A stretch of 64,000 nt of DNA, from the NCBI RefSeq assembly GCF_038051925.1, contig NZ_CP150634.1, positions 1,674,001-1,738,000 of the forward strand. The letters are read 5' to 3'. Positions within the stretch are counted from its first letter, which is position 1; each line of letters starts with the position of its first letter. Below are positions 47,840 through 56,577 of the stretch, piece after piece. The DNA comes from Methylotuvimicrobium sp. KM2. GTDB lineage: Bacteria; Pseudomonadota; Gammaproteobacteria; Methylococcales; Methylomonadaceae. The notes under the pieces were generated by a model that saw only the letters and a program-made list of their open reading frames with translations, searched no databases and had not been told where the DNA came from. Position numbers and translations under genes: made by a program.

Positions 47840-49099
47840 GTGACTGAAATTACCGAAGTGCCCAGTCCTTTTTGCGGTATTGGAACCGATGATCTGACAA
47901 TCAGTGTCGACGGTTTGTCGTTGAAGGTGCTTAGCAACGGCTGCACGGTCAATACCCCTGCATTTGAACAAGTCATTACCGACTTTAAGCCCAGAGTCGC
48001 CGGGAAGCAAGTCGCTCTTGAGCATGCTGTGGCTAAAGCCGTTGAAATATTGCAAGATTCCAGTCAGCCGGTCATCGGCGGTTGTGCGACCGATGTCAAC
48101 GGTATGCGTGCGCTGCTGGCGTTGGCCGATCGTTGCGGCGCCGTGGTCGATCAGATGAACTTCAATGCATCGAGACGTAATTATTTGGCGATGCAGGATT
48201 CCGGATGGATGACGACAACGCTGGCCGAGGTGAAGAATCGTTGCGATTTTCTGGTGGTGGTCGGTAAGGATTTGGAAAGTTTCCTACCGCGTTTTTTTGA
48301 GCGTTATCTATGGAACCAGGAGTCGATGTTTCTGGAAGATACCGCTAACCGAGAGGTAATTTATTTAGGCAAGGCGCCTTCCGGCACTGCTCAGGTTTCG
48401 CCAAACGGTAAACAAGCGCAAGTATTGACGTGTGCCGATGCCGATTTGCCCGAGGTTGTAGCGGTATTGAGAGCTCTAGTTAAGGGACATAAGATCGTTG
48501 TCGATTCGGTGTGCGGTATTAAGGTTTCCGATTTGCAGACCGTGGCCGAGCGTTTGCAAGCTGCGAAATACGGCGTCGTGACTTGGGCAGCGTCAGCGTT
48601 GGTTTTCGATCAAGCCGAACTGACTGTCCAATCGATTTGCGAGTTGATCAAGGATGTCAACGATCAGGGGAGTCGCTGTTCCGGTTTGCCGTTGAGCGGC
48701 AAGGAAGGCGATTTGACAGCCAGCCAAGTAGCCGGATGGATTTCCGGTTATCCGGCGCGGATTAGTTATGCTAAAGGTTATCCCGAATACGATCCTTATT
48801 TGTTCGATAGTAGAGCAATGCTCGAGAACGGTGAGGGCGACGCTTTGCTGTGGGTGCAAGCATTCAATAGCAAAGCAATACCGCCTGATACCGATGTGCC
48901 GACCATTGTCTTAGGCCGTTCGGGCATGGTATTCGATAAAGAACCGGATGTTTATATTCCGCTTGGCACGCCGGGTATCGATCATGCCGGCCACGCTTAT
49001 CGCGCCGATAGTGTTGTGGCGATACATCTGAAAAAATTGCGCGATTCGGGTCTGCCCGCTACGGCTGAAGTTTTATCGGCGATCGAGCGAGCGCTATAG
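47840..49099 (+). CDS. fhcB: Formyltransferase/hydrolase complex subunit B (formylmethanofuran dehydrogenase B homologue)
   Basis: 419 residues, starting with GTG after AAGAGGAAA. Homologous to FwdB/FmdB, with PSPFCGIGTDDLTI at the N-terminus, GGCATDVNGMRALLALADRC, VVGKDLESFLPRFFER and the C-terminal TVIVLGRSG-type strand (PTIVLGRSGMVF). Bacterial FhcB lacks the tungsten/molybdenum chemistry of the archaeal enzyme and is mainly structural. First gene of the fhc cluster of the H4MPT-dependent formaldehyde oxidation pathway; its presence marks a methylotroph. Confidence 0.94.
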   Translation: MTEITEVPSPFCGIGTDDLTISVDGLSLKVLSNGCTVNTPAFEQVITDFKPRVAGKQVALEHAVAKAVEILQDSSQPVIGGCATDVNGMRALLALADRCGAVVDQMNFNASRRNYLAMQDSGWMTTTLAEVKNRCDFLVVVGKDLESFLPRFFERYLWNQESMFLEDTANREVIYLGKAPSGTAQVSPNGKQAQVLTCADADLPEVVAVLRALVKGHKIVVDSVCGIKVSDLQTVAERLQAAKYGVVTWAASALVFDQAELTVQSICELIKDVNDQGSRCSGLPLSGKEGDLTASQVAGWISGYPARISYAKGYPEYDPYLFDSRAMLENGEGDALLWVQAFNSKAIPPDTDVPTIVLGRSGMVFDKEPDVYIPLGTPGIDHAGHAYRADSVVAIHLKKLRDSGLPATAEVLSAIERAL

Positions 49100-49114
49100 A
49101 TGTAATTATTCACC

Positions 49115-49170
49115 CCCTATCGTTCCCACGCTCCAGCGCGGGAACGATAATTGTCGGGGGACTGAATAGT
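49115..49170. repeat. Family V palindrome between fhcB and fhcA
   Basis: cgttcccacgctccagcgcgggaacg, followed by ataattgtcgggggactgaatag as at 26675-26702. Lies in the 192-bp gap, so fhcA may have its own promoter. Confidence 0.75.
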
Positions 49171-49291
49171 TACTTATAGATTGATTATTGTCTCGCGCAG
49201 AGGCGCAGCGCGATAATGATACAATTTAACCCAATAATCCGATGTCTATGTGCTTCGATGTACTGCTCATCTCTAATCATTTGGAAAAGCT

Positions 49292-50950
49292 ATGCTGATT
49301 AAATTAACAGGTGGAACGGTTTATGACCCCGCCGGCGGAATCGACGGCCAAAAACGCGATATTTACATTCAAGACGGCCGCATTATCGATAGGCCGGCGG
49401 CCGATCTCAGAATCGATCAAGAATATGATTTAACCGGTAAGGTCGTGATGTCCGGTGCGATCGACATGCACACGCATATCGGCGGCGGTAAGGGGAATAT
49501 CGCGAGAATCTTGTTACCGGAAGACCACCGCTCGGATCCGGTTATCCGCACCGATTTGACGCGTTCCGGAAGCGGTCATGCGATGCCGAGCACTTATGTC
49601 ACCGGCTATCGCTACGCCGAAATGGGTTATACGGCCGCGTTCGAGCCGGCAGTGCTGCCGGTTAACGCTCGACAGGCGCACATGGAAATGGGCGATATTC
49701 CGATTTTGGACAAAGGCGGCTACGCAATGCTCGGCAGCGACGACTACTTGCTGCGCATGTTGACCGCAAAAAAGGATCAGAAAGCGGTTAACGATTATGT
49801 CGCGTGGATTCTACAAGCGTCAAAATGCATCGGAATCAAGGTCGTCAATGCCGGCGGCATCAGCGCGTTCAAGTTTAATCAACGCAAACTCGATCTCGAT
49901 GAAAAAAATGCCCATTACGATGTGACGCCGAGGCAAATCCTGCAAACCTTGGCGACTGCGGTCAAGGAATTAGGCGTCCCGCATCCTTTGCATGTGCATG
50001 GTTGTAATCTAGGCGTGCCGGGCAATGTCGACACGACGCTCGATACGATTCAAGGCGTGGGCGGCCTGCCGATGCATTTGACGCACATCCAATTCCATAG
50101 CTACGGCACCGAAGGCGATTTCAAATTTTCGTCGGGTGCCGCGCAAATCGCCGAAGCGGTCAACAAGCACAAAAACATTACGATCGACGTCGGACAGATT
50201 CTGTTCGGTCAGACCGTCACGGCTTCGGGCGACAACATGCGCCAACATGCGAATCACAAGCACGCGCATCCGAACAAGTGGGTATGCATGGATATCGAAT
50301 GCGATGCCGGCTGCGGAGTTGTGCCGTTTAAATACAAGGACCAAAATTTCGTCAATGCCTTGCAATGGGCGATCGGTCTAGAAATCTTCCTGCTGGTCGA
50401 CGACCCGTGGCGCGTATTTTTGACCACAGACCACCCGAACGGCGCGCCGTTTACGACCTATCCGCATCTGATTCGCTTGCTTATGGATAAGAGCTTTCGT
50501 AACGACATGCTTGCGACGATACACCCGGAAGCGCAAAAAATGACGACGTTGGCTTCGATCGACCGCGAATACACGCTGAACGAAATCGCGATCATGACGC
50601 GCGCGGGCGCGGCCAAGTTGATCGGCCTGAAAGATCGCGGCGGGCTGACTGCCGGGAATTGGGGCGACATCACCGTTTACACCGAAGACGCCGACCGGCA
50701 AAAAATGTTCGAAAAACCGGATTACGTGTTCAAGGACGGTGAATTGGTCGTCAAGGACGGACAGATCGTCCACGTAAAATGGGGTACGACGCATGTCGTC
50801 AAACCTGATTATGACGCGGTCGTCGAAAAAGACCTCAAGTCTTATTTCGACCGCTATCTGACGATGAAAATGGGTAACTTTAAAATCAGCGACGACGAGT
50901 TTACCGAGGACGGGCGGGGAAGTTTGACGGTGCATCCGTTGCAGGTGTGA
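49292..50950 (+). CDS. fhcA: Formyltransferase/hydrolase complex subunit A (formylmethanofuran dehydrogenase A)
   Basis: 552-residue amidohydrolase-fold subunit that hydrolyses the formyl group from formyl-methylofuran to formate, with a binuclear zinc site. Metal-site landmarks: AIDMHTHIGGGKGN (HxH), GIKVVNAGGISAFK for the bridging lysine, PLHVHGCNLG, LTHIQFHSYG and LTTDHPNG. Motifs and length match the family. Works with FhcD, which delivers the formyl group. Confidence 0.96.
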   Translation: MLIKLTGGTVYDPAGGIDGQKRDIYIQDGRIIDRPAADLRIDQEYDLTGKVVMSGAIDMHTHIGGGKGNIARILLPEDHRSDPVIRTDLTRSGSGHAMPSTYVTGYRYAEMGYTAAFEPAVLPVNARQAHMEMGDIPILDKGGYAMLGSDDYLLRMLTAKKDQKAVNDYVAWILQASKCIGIKVVNAGGISAFKFNQRKLDLDEKNAHYDVTPRQILQTLATAVKELGVPHPLHVHGCNLGVPGNVDTTLDTIQGVGGLPMHLTHIQFHSYGTEGDFKFSSGAAQIAEAVNKHKNITIDVGQILFGQTVTASGDNMRQHANHKHAHPNKWVCMDIECDAGCGVVPFKYKDQNFVNALQWAIGLEIFLLVDDPWRVFLTTDHPNGAPFTTYPHLIRLLMDKSFRNDMLATIHPEAQKMTTLASIDREYTLNEIAIMTRAGAAKLIGLKDRGGLTAGNWGDITVYTEDADRQKMFEKPDYVFKDGELVVKDGQIVHVKWGTTHVVKPDYDAVVEKDLKSYFDRYLTMKMGNFKISDDEFTEDGRGSLTVHPLQV

Positions 50951-51044
50951 CGAAGCTGTTTTTCGCATCGCTGATTCCCATGCTGGATCTTGGAAATCAG
51001 CGTATGGACTACGAGACTACTAGCTGATGCCTGTTATACTCATC

Positions 51045-51195
51045 GTATATCAAAATTCGGCGCAGGGGTGTTCGACAAAGGACGCCGTGAATACGTCCTT
51101 GTAGGCTCTATGCCAGCTCCATGCTGGCAAAGCCTTTGTCGAACACCCCGACGCCTCCTCGGACATTGCCGAAATTTGAAGTGCGAAAGGTATAT
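51045..51195 (-). repeat. Dispersed palindromic repeat, family I, inside the fhc cluster
   Basis: Reverse orientation, from atcaaaattcggcgc to gaagtgcgaaaggtata. Arms caggggtgttcgac / gtcgaacaccccgac, internal hairpin ccagctccatgctgg, shared core. Its end joins directly to the DUF4160-like coding sequence. Confidence 0.88.
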
Positions 51196-51451
51196 TTCCT
51201 ATTTTTTTGGCATTTACATCCGGATGTATCACGATGATCACAATCCACCGCAATTTCACGCTGAGTATCAAGGTCATCAGGCGTTAATTGCGATCGAAAG
51301 CGGTGAGGTGCTTGAAGGCCGTTTGCCGAGTAAAGCATTAAAACTGGTTAGAGAATGGGAGAAAGAGCATCAGGAAGAATTAATGGCGGATTGGCAGTTA
51401 GCCATTCAGTTAAAGCCGTTGCAGCGTATAGCCGGAGCCGATAATGATTAA
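51194..51451 (+). CDS. DUF4160-like protein whose 5' end is repeat-derived
   Basis: The homologous part reads SYFFGIYIRMYHDDHNPPQF and HAEYQGHQALIAIESGEVLE, then the helical LVREWEKEHQEELMADWQLA end, all as in DUF4160. The usual first residues are missing because a family I repeat ends exactly here. No ATG, GTG or TTG lies in frame between the repeat end and the internal ATG at 51224. The frame stays open leftward through the repeat to 50990, so the protein is either a fusion to repeat-encoded residues, starts at 51224, or is broken. It overlaps the next gene by 8 bases, the usual pairing with DUF2442. Confidence 0.6.
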   Translation: MSYFFGIYIRMYHDDHNPPQFHAEYQGHQALIAIESGEVLEGRLPSKALKLVREWEKEHQEELMADWQLAIQLKPLQRIAGADND

Positions 51452-51713
51452 AATCGTCAAAGCCAAATATATTGAACATAAAACCATACGCTTGTGGTTT
51501 TCCGATCAAACCGTCGGCGATTACGATTTGCAGCTTCTGTTGGACAAACAAACTGAGTTAGTCATTCCATTACAAGATGAAGGTTACTTTAAACGATTCT
51601 TTATAGAGCTAGGGGCATTATGCTGGAAAAATGGTTTGGAGCTCAGTCCTGGAGATATACATAACAAACTCAAGCAGCAAGGTAAGTTGCAGCGTGATTT
51701 GAAGGCTGCTTGA
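51444..51713 (+). CDS. DUF2442-family protein
   Basis: 89 residues: KAKYIEHKTIRLWFSDQTVGDYDLQLLLD, LGALCWKNGLELSPGDIHNKL, matching DUF2442 (NE0471-like N-terminal fold). DUF4160-DUF2442 pairs are widespread small two-gene modules suspected to be toxin-antitoxin-like. No promoter of its own is evident. Function unproven. Confidence 0.8.
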   Translation: MIKIVKAKYIEHKTIRLWFSDQTVGDYDLQLLLDKQTELVIPLQDEGYFKRFFIELGALCWKNGLELSPGDIHNKLKQQGKLQRDLKAA

Positions 51714-51830
51714 GGTAGTTAATTGGACAACTCGCAAAATTGGAACATATCAGCGTTTCCGCGGCATTATCAAACGAAAATAGATTGATAACAGCCGTAG
51801 AAGAAATAAACAAAAAATCCGGAGATACCT

Positions 51831-52058
51831 ATGGCTATAGATTATCGCAGCATCATTACTATCGAACCCGGAAAGCGAGGTGGTAAGCCTTGTATTCGCG
51901 GGTTGCGGATTACGGTTTACGATGTTTTGGGATGGCTTGCGGAGGGTATGAGCGAAGTGGAAATTTTGGACGATTATCCTGAACTGGAGTCAAACGATAT
52001 AAGGGCTTGTTTGGCTTTTGCAGCCGAACGTGAGCATAGCTTAGCGGCAATTATTTAA
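51831..52058 (+). CDS. DUF433-family putative antitoxin
   Basis: 75 residues: YRSIITIEPGKRGGKPCIRG, LRITVYDVLGWLAEGMSEVE, ILDDYPELESNDIRACLAFA. This is the canonical DUF433 winged-helix-like sequence. Its stop codon overlaps the start of the DUF5615 gene by one base, the normal arrangement of this antitoxin-toxin-like pair. Confidence 0.9.
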   Translation: MAIDYRSIITIEPGKRGGKPCIRGLRITVYDVLGWLAEGMSEVEILDDYPELESNDIRACLAFAAEREHSLAAII

Positions 52059-52393
52059 TGAAGCTGCTGTTGGATGAAAACTTGTCGCGCCGTGCAGTGG
52101 CCTTTTTAGTTGAAGCATATCCTGAATCCACACAAGTTGCGATATTAGGTTTGGAACGCGCCAGTGACTGGGAAATTCGGGAATATGCCAAAACCAACGA
52201 CTTTGTTATCGTCACGAAGGACGCTGATTTTTTTGAAATGTCGAATCTTTACGGTCAACCGCCTAAAATTGTTTGGCTGAAAATAGGCAATCAGTCCAAA
52301 GCGGCGATTATCAATTCTTTGTTGACTAAAAAGGACGCGATAGAAATGGCATTGATCGACGAAAACAAGGCCTGCATCGAGATATACCGATAA
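52058..52393 (+). CDS. DUF5615-family PIN-like putative toxin
   Basis: 111 residues. PIN-like (Mut7-C type) fold: MKLLLDENLSRRAVAFL with the first acidic residue, NDFVIVTKDADFFEMSNLYG with the conserved TKD-D, and PPKIVWLKIGNQS. Expected to be an RNase partnered by DUF433. Ends 44 bases before fhcD. Confidence 0.9.
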   Translation: MKLLLDENLSRRAVAFLVEAYPESTQVAILGLERASDWEIREYAKTNDFVIVTKDADFFEMSNLYGQPPKIVWLKIGNQSKAAIINSLLTKKDAIEMALIDENKACIEIYR

Positions 52394-52437
52394 CGTCAAC
52401 ACTTTACTTACTTTCAAATATTTAACCATGTGTACCC

Positions 52438-53337
52438 ATGATGATTATTAACGGCGTAACGATAGACAAAACCTTTGCCGAGGCCTTTCCGATGAAGGCG
52501 ACGCGCGCGATTATCACCGCGCAGAACGAAAAATGGGCGATGATCTCGGCGCAGGCGATGACCGGCTTTGCGACTTCGGTGATCGCTTGCGGCTGCGAGG
52601 CCGGCATCGAGCGTGTGCTCGATCCTTCCGAGACGCCCGACGGACGGCCCGGTGTTTCGGTGATGATCTTCGCGATGGGCGGCAAGGGCCTCGCGAAACA
52701 ATTGGAAACGCGCGCCGGGCAATGCGTGTTGACTTCGCCGACTTCGGCCTTGTTCGCCGGCATTGACAGCGACAAGCCGATTCCGCTGGGTAAAAACCTG
52801 CGCTATTTCGGCGACGGTTTCCAGATTTCCAAAGTGATCGGCGGCAAACGCTATTGGCGCGTGCCGGTCATGGACGGCGAGTTTCTGACCGAGGCGACGA
52901 CGGGCCAGGTCGATGCGGTCGGCGGCGGTAATTTCTTGGTCTTGGCCGAATCGCAGCCGCAAGCGCTGGCGGCCTGCGAAGCGGCGATCGAGGAAATGCG
53001 CAAAATTCCGAATGTGATCATGCCGTTTCCGGGCGGCGTCGTTCGCTCCGGTTCGAAAGTCGGTTCGAAATATAAGGCGCTTGGCGCATCGACCAACGAT
53101 GCTTTTTGCCCGACACTGAAAGGCATCACCAAAACCGATTTGTCGCCTGAAATCGAATCGGTGATGGAAATCGTCATCGACGGTCTGACTAAGGAAGACA
53201 TCGACAAGGCGATGCGCGTCGGCATTCAGGCGGTCTGCGACCTAGGCGCCGCGAACGGCATCAAACGCATCAGTGCCGGCAATTACGGCGGTAAACTCGG
53301 CCCCTTCCATTTTCATTTACAGGAGATCATGGCATGA
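52438..53337 (+). CDS. fhcD: Formylmethanofuran--tetrahydromethanopterin N-formyltransferase (complex subunit D)
   Basis: 299 residues, cytoplasmic. Transfers the formyl group between H4MPT and methylofuran. Family landmarks: INGVTIDKTFAEAFPMKATR, ACGCEAGIERVL, DGRPGVSVMIFAMGGKGL, QRVGQCVLTSPTSA-type segment RAGQCVLTSPTSALFAG, and GNYGGKLGPFHFHLQ at the C-terminus. The start is one of two adjacent ATGs at 52438/52441. Overlaps fhcC by 4 bases. Confidence 0.96.
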   Translation: MMIINGVTIDKTFAEAFPMKATRAIITAQNEKWAMISAQAMTGFATSVIACGCEAGIERVLDPSETPDGRPGVSVMIFAMGGKGLAKQLETRAGQCVLTSPTSALFAGIDSDKPIPLGKNLRYFGDGFQISKVIGGKRYWRVPVMDGEFLTEATTGQVDAVGGGNFLVLAESQPQALAACEAAIEEMRKIPNVIMPFPGGVVRSGSKVGSKYKALGASTNDAFCPTLKGITKTDLSPEIESVMEIVIDGLTKEDIDKAMRVGIQAVCDLGAANGIKRISAGNYGGKLGPFHFHLQEIMA

Positions 53338-54146
53338 CTGCGTTAACCTTCACGCTGAAACAGCGACCGGCTCAGCGCGTCGATATGTCGCCTTTGGTTT
53401 GTCAAAAACTGGCGGGGTTATCGCCGACCGATATTGCAGCGCTTGAACTCGATAGCGGCAAGCGCAAAATTCGCGTCGACGAACTATTCACGATTGCCGG
53501 AGATGATACACAACAGATTGTCATCAAGAACAGCTATGCCAAGCTCGATTTTATCGGTAAAGAATTAACCGAAGGAGAGATACGCGTCGAAGGCGATGTC
53601 GGTGCTTATCTGGGGCTAGGCATGAAGTCCGGCGCGATTACCGTCAACGGCAACGCCGGACTTTTCGCGGCTTGCGAAATGAAAAAAGGTTTCATTCAGA
53701 TCAACGGAAGCACCGGCGATTTTCTCGGCGCCGCTTTGCCCGGTAACAAAATGGGCATGAAAGGCGGCACCGTTTTGGTTAAAGGCAACGCCGGCGAGCG
53801 GGTCGGCGATCATATGCGCCGCGGCAATATTCTTATTGAAGGCAATGCCGGCGATTATTGCGGTTCGAGAATGACGGCCGGCACGATCGCGGTGATGGGC
53901 AAGACCGGGCGCTATACCGGCTATGCGATGCGCCGAGGCACCTTGCTGCTTTGGAATCAGCCAGACCTGCCGGCGACCTTCAATGATTGCGGCTCGCATA
54001 CGTTGGCGTTTTTGCCGATGTTGTTCGCGTCGTTCAAAGGATTCGATTCGAAATTCGCAGACCCTGCTGCGGTCTTCAGTCGCGTCCGGCGTTACGGCGG
54101 CGACATGGCTGAAATGGGGCGTGGCGAAGTGCTGGTCAGGACTTAA
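53334..54146 (+). CDS. fhcC: Formyltransferase/hydrolase complex subunit C
   Basis: 270 residues. Beta-helix protein with GxxGxxxG-type glutamate-synthase-alpha-like repeats: VGAYLGLGMKSGAITVNGNAG, FLGAALPGNKMGMKGGTVLV, VGDHMRRGNILIEGNAGDYC and SRMTAGTIAVMG. In the complex it anchors FhcA and FhcD. Last of the four complex genes; canonical length. Confidence 0.95.
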   Translation: MTALTFTLKQRPAQRVDMSPLVCQKLAGLSPTDIAALELDSGKRKIRVDELFTIAGDDTQQIVIKNSYAKLDFIGKELTEGEIRVEGDVGAYLGLGMKSGAITVNGNAGLFAACEMKKGFIQINGSTGDFLGAALPGNKMGMKGGTVLVKGNAGERVGDHMRRGNILIEGNAGDYCGSRMTAGTIAVMGKTGRYTGYAMRRGTLLLWNQPDLPATFNDCGSHTLAFLPMLFASFKGFDSKFADPAAVFSRVRRYGGDMAEMGRGEVLVRT

Positions 54147-54170
54147 CGATGTAAGCAGGGGCCGGCCGAC

Positions 54171-54845
54171 ATGAACGAAAACGTTTCGGACAATGGGGCG
54201 GTCAGGGAAGACGAAGATGCGGATTACGCCGCTCGCGTTTTGCTGATTGATCTCGAAAATTGTCCGAAACAAGTCTATCAGTTGATGGAAGATCTGGCCG
54301 TCTATACCCACGTCGTGATTTGCTATGCGCAGTGCGGCGCTCGCGTTCCGCTCGATTGGGTCGTGCCGCTGACCGCAACGGTCAATCAAAATCGTCTGAA
54401 AATCATTAAAATGCCGAATGGCGGCAAGAACTCCGCCGATTTCGGCATCACCTTTTGGGCCGGCGTAATGATGGCTCAACTCCCCGAAAATACCCATTTC
54501 GATGTCGTTTCCGACGACAACGACCTCGATCATGCGGTTAGTCTATTAATCAGCCAGAACCGGAGCGCGCAACGTATCGGTGTCAAACTCGAAAATATGC
54601 CGGGCTTCGCACCGAAAAGCTCTGAAGTTTTGGTGCAGGAGTTTTGCGCGCATTTGATCAAGCACAGTCGAAGCCGACCGGTTAAAAAAGAAACCCTGCT
54701 CAACAGTATTCGCAGTAAATTTAAGAATAATGTGGTTAATGAGGAAGATTTATTCGATGAGTTGATTCAAAAGCAGGCTATAGAGATTAAGGATAATAAA
54801 GTCACTTACAATCAAACAAAAATCGAAGCGTTAGCGGCTGAATAG
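54171..54845 (+). CDS. NYN/PIN-like domain protein downstream of fhcC
   Basis: 224 residues. N-terminal PIN-like domain: RVLLIDLENCPKQVYQLM (first Asp), AQCGARVPLDWVVPL, GKNSADFGITFWAGVM and FDVVSDDNDLDHAVSLL, giving the acidic quartet. The C-terminal part resembles a winged helix (KKETLLNSIRSKFKNNVVNEEDLFDELIQ). Likely nucleic-acid processing. It follows fhcC by 24 bases and may be co-transcribed, but a link to C1 metabolism is only contextual. Confidence 0.78.
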   Translation: MNENVSDNGAVREDEDADYAARVLLIDLENCPKQVYQLMEDLAVYTHVVICYAQCGARVPLDWVVPLTATVNQNRLKIIKMPNGGKNSADFGITFWAGVMMAQLPENTHFDVVSDDNDLDHAVSLLISQNRSAQRIGVKLENMPGFAPKSSEVLVQEFCAHLIKHSRSRPVKKETLLNSIRSKFKNNVVNEEDLFDELIQKQAIEIKDNKVTYNQTKIEALAAE

Positions 54846-55409
54846 TCGCTCTTTACCTTTGCCGGAAGGGGTTTGTAACCCATGCGCATCAAGCTAAAAC
54901 GGTCAACCCGTAAGCTTTCCCAATTTCCGGACCCATCGCTATACATAAGTCATGTATTCTCTTTTGCAATCCTAGACAATGTGACCTCGAAACCATTTAT
55001 TGTAACTTGACATTCTCGGCCTCGAAATCGCGATCTGGGGATCGCTCCCACAGTGCATTAGCCACCCTCTGTGGGAGCGACGCCTTCGTCGCGACTTTCG
55101 AAGTCACTGATGCTCGGCATCCACGGTTTATGTCGAAGTCCTCGAAGCGCCATAAATTCAAGACAAGGGCGATTTTAATCGCCCTTGGCGAATGAGAACT
55201 TATTCCTACAAGAAACTTGAGCAAATCAGGAAGTTAATTTTAGCGACATCCTTAGCTTGATGCGTATGGGTTTAGCTTGATGCGTATGGGTTTGTAACCC
55301 CGTCCGGAAAGTTTCGACTATGCTCAAAGCAAACAAAAAACGTTTGGAGCGGGTTGAATAACCCGTCCCGCGCCAGCATTAGTGCGCGGGGCGTACTCAA
55401 CCTGGTTTT
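54846..55409. repeat. Repeat-rich gap
   Basis: 55015-55095 is a family IV palindrome (gatcgctcccac / gtgggagcgac). 55251-55292 holds two direct copies of tttagcttgatgcgtatggg. 55293-55380 matches 42755-42845. No gene is supported. Confidence 0.7.
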
Positions 55410-55925
55410 TTAGTGGGATTGAGACAGGCGCTTTAAATCTTTGTCGATCGCTTTAGCCAGGGTTTTGACAGTCTTATTGGTTTGGAATTGATTAGGGCCT
55501 TTGGCTTCGAAAGTGTAATCGGCAATCAGTTTGCCGTCTTCGACTCGTATCAAATGCCCCATGATATAAGCAAACAAGAAGCTCGGTTTGTGCAGTCTAC
55601 CGACCAGGATGTAATCGGCGCCGAACTGCTTGCCCAGTTTCGCGGCCACATCATGGTGATCGAATAAATAACCGGTCCCGGCATCGGACTTTTGTTGGGA
55701 TGCGAAGTCGGTTTCGACTATGTCATTTCCTAATGATGTCAATTCGGCTTCGAGTTGAGGCTTGATCGAAGCGGTGCGCTCCAATTCTTGAGGGATGCCT
55801 GGAGCCAATGTGAGATCTTTTAACTCGAAAACCAAAACAGCAATTCGAGATTCCGCCAAGGCGCTCGTGGCGAATATCATCAGGAAAAAAGCGGCAATGA
55901 GGCGGTTACAGTGACGGTTTTTCAT
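55410..55925 (-). CDS. Exported DUF2380/DUF3280-like protein
   Basis: 171 residues. Signal peptide (AAFFLMIFATSALA|ES), then RIAVLVFELKDLTLAPG and a predicted mixed alpha/beta domain with AAKLGKQFGADYILVGRLHKPS and IRVEDGKLIADYTFEAKG. The order resembles the DUF2380/DUF3280 periplasmic proteins common in methylotrophs, although I cannot confirm the family. It lies 72 bases upstream of nothing on its strand; its neighbour is the ANTAR regulator. Function unknown. Confidence 0.65.
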   Translation of the reverse strand: MKNRHCNRLIAAFFLMIFATSALAESRIAVLVFELKDLTLAPGIPQELERTASIKPQLEAELTSLGNDIVETDFASQQKSDAGTGYLFDHHDVAAKLGKQFGADYILVGRLHKPSFLFAYIMGHLIRVEDGKLIADYTFEAKGPNQFQTNKTVKTLAKAIDKDLKRLSQSH

Positions 55926-55997
55926 CGGCTTTCTCGTTCATGATTGACAAGAGAAAGACAGTCTACCCGTAAATCGAAACGATAGAAAGCATGATCG

Positions 55998-56576
55998 TTA
56001 TTTCAATAAATCCGCCATAGAAATGACGTTTTTAGCCATTTCACCGATCGAAATATTCCGGTCCATCGCCAGTTTTCGCAGCGCATGATAAGCCTGTGCT
56101 TCGTCGAAGCCTTGCGATTTCATTAAAATCCCCTTTGCTCGGTCGACCGATTTTCTTTCTTCCAGTTGCGATTTGGTTTTTTTCAATTCTTCCTTGATGG
56201 CGTTTTGCTCTTTGAATCGAGCCACTGCGATATCGATGATGGTTTTGATGCGTTTGGGGTCGAGTCCGTCGACGATATAAGCGCTGACGCCGGCCTTGAT
56301 GACTTTATCGATCGTGTCGCTATCTTGATCCTCGGCAAACAGGATCACCGGCGCCGAATGGCTTTGATTGATCGTTAATATGGCATCGAGTATCTTCGGT
56401 GTTGGGGTATAAACATTCAATACCACGATGTCCGGCAATAAATTTAATACCAACGAATGTAAATCGATAGTATCGAACGGAAGGCAAGCGGTTTCGAAAC
56501 CATGCTTTTTCAGGGTTTTCTCGAGCAGTTTTTCGCCTTGGATTTCATCGGCGATTAAGACTTTCAGCGCTTGCAT
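55998..56576 (-). CDS. nasT: ANTAR-domain response regulator, NasT-like antiterminator
   Basis: 192 residues. N-terminal pseudo-receiver domain (KVLIADEIQGEKLLEKTLKK; the acidic pocket is poor). C-terminal ANTAR RNA-binding domain: LEERKSVDRAKGILMKSQGFDEAQAYHALRKLAMDRN. NasT-type proteins bind leader RNA of nitrate/nitrite genes and prevent termination. It starts one base after the transporter's stop codon, and a terminator-containing nirB leader lies at 58754-58840, so the regulatory link is strong. The sensor NasS is not encoded next to it in this window. Confidence 0.88.
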   Translation of the reverse strand: MQALKVLIADEIQGEKLLEKTLKKHGFETACLPFDTIDLHSLVLNLLPDIVVLNVYTPTPKILDAILTINQSHSAPVILFAEDQDSDTIDKVIKAGVSAYIVDGLDPKRIKTIIDIAVARFKEQNAIKEELKKTKSQLEERKSVDRAKGILMKSQGFDEAQAYHALRKLAMDRNISIGEMAKNVISMADLLK

Positions 56577-56577
56577 G

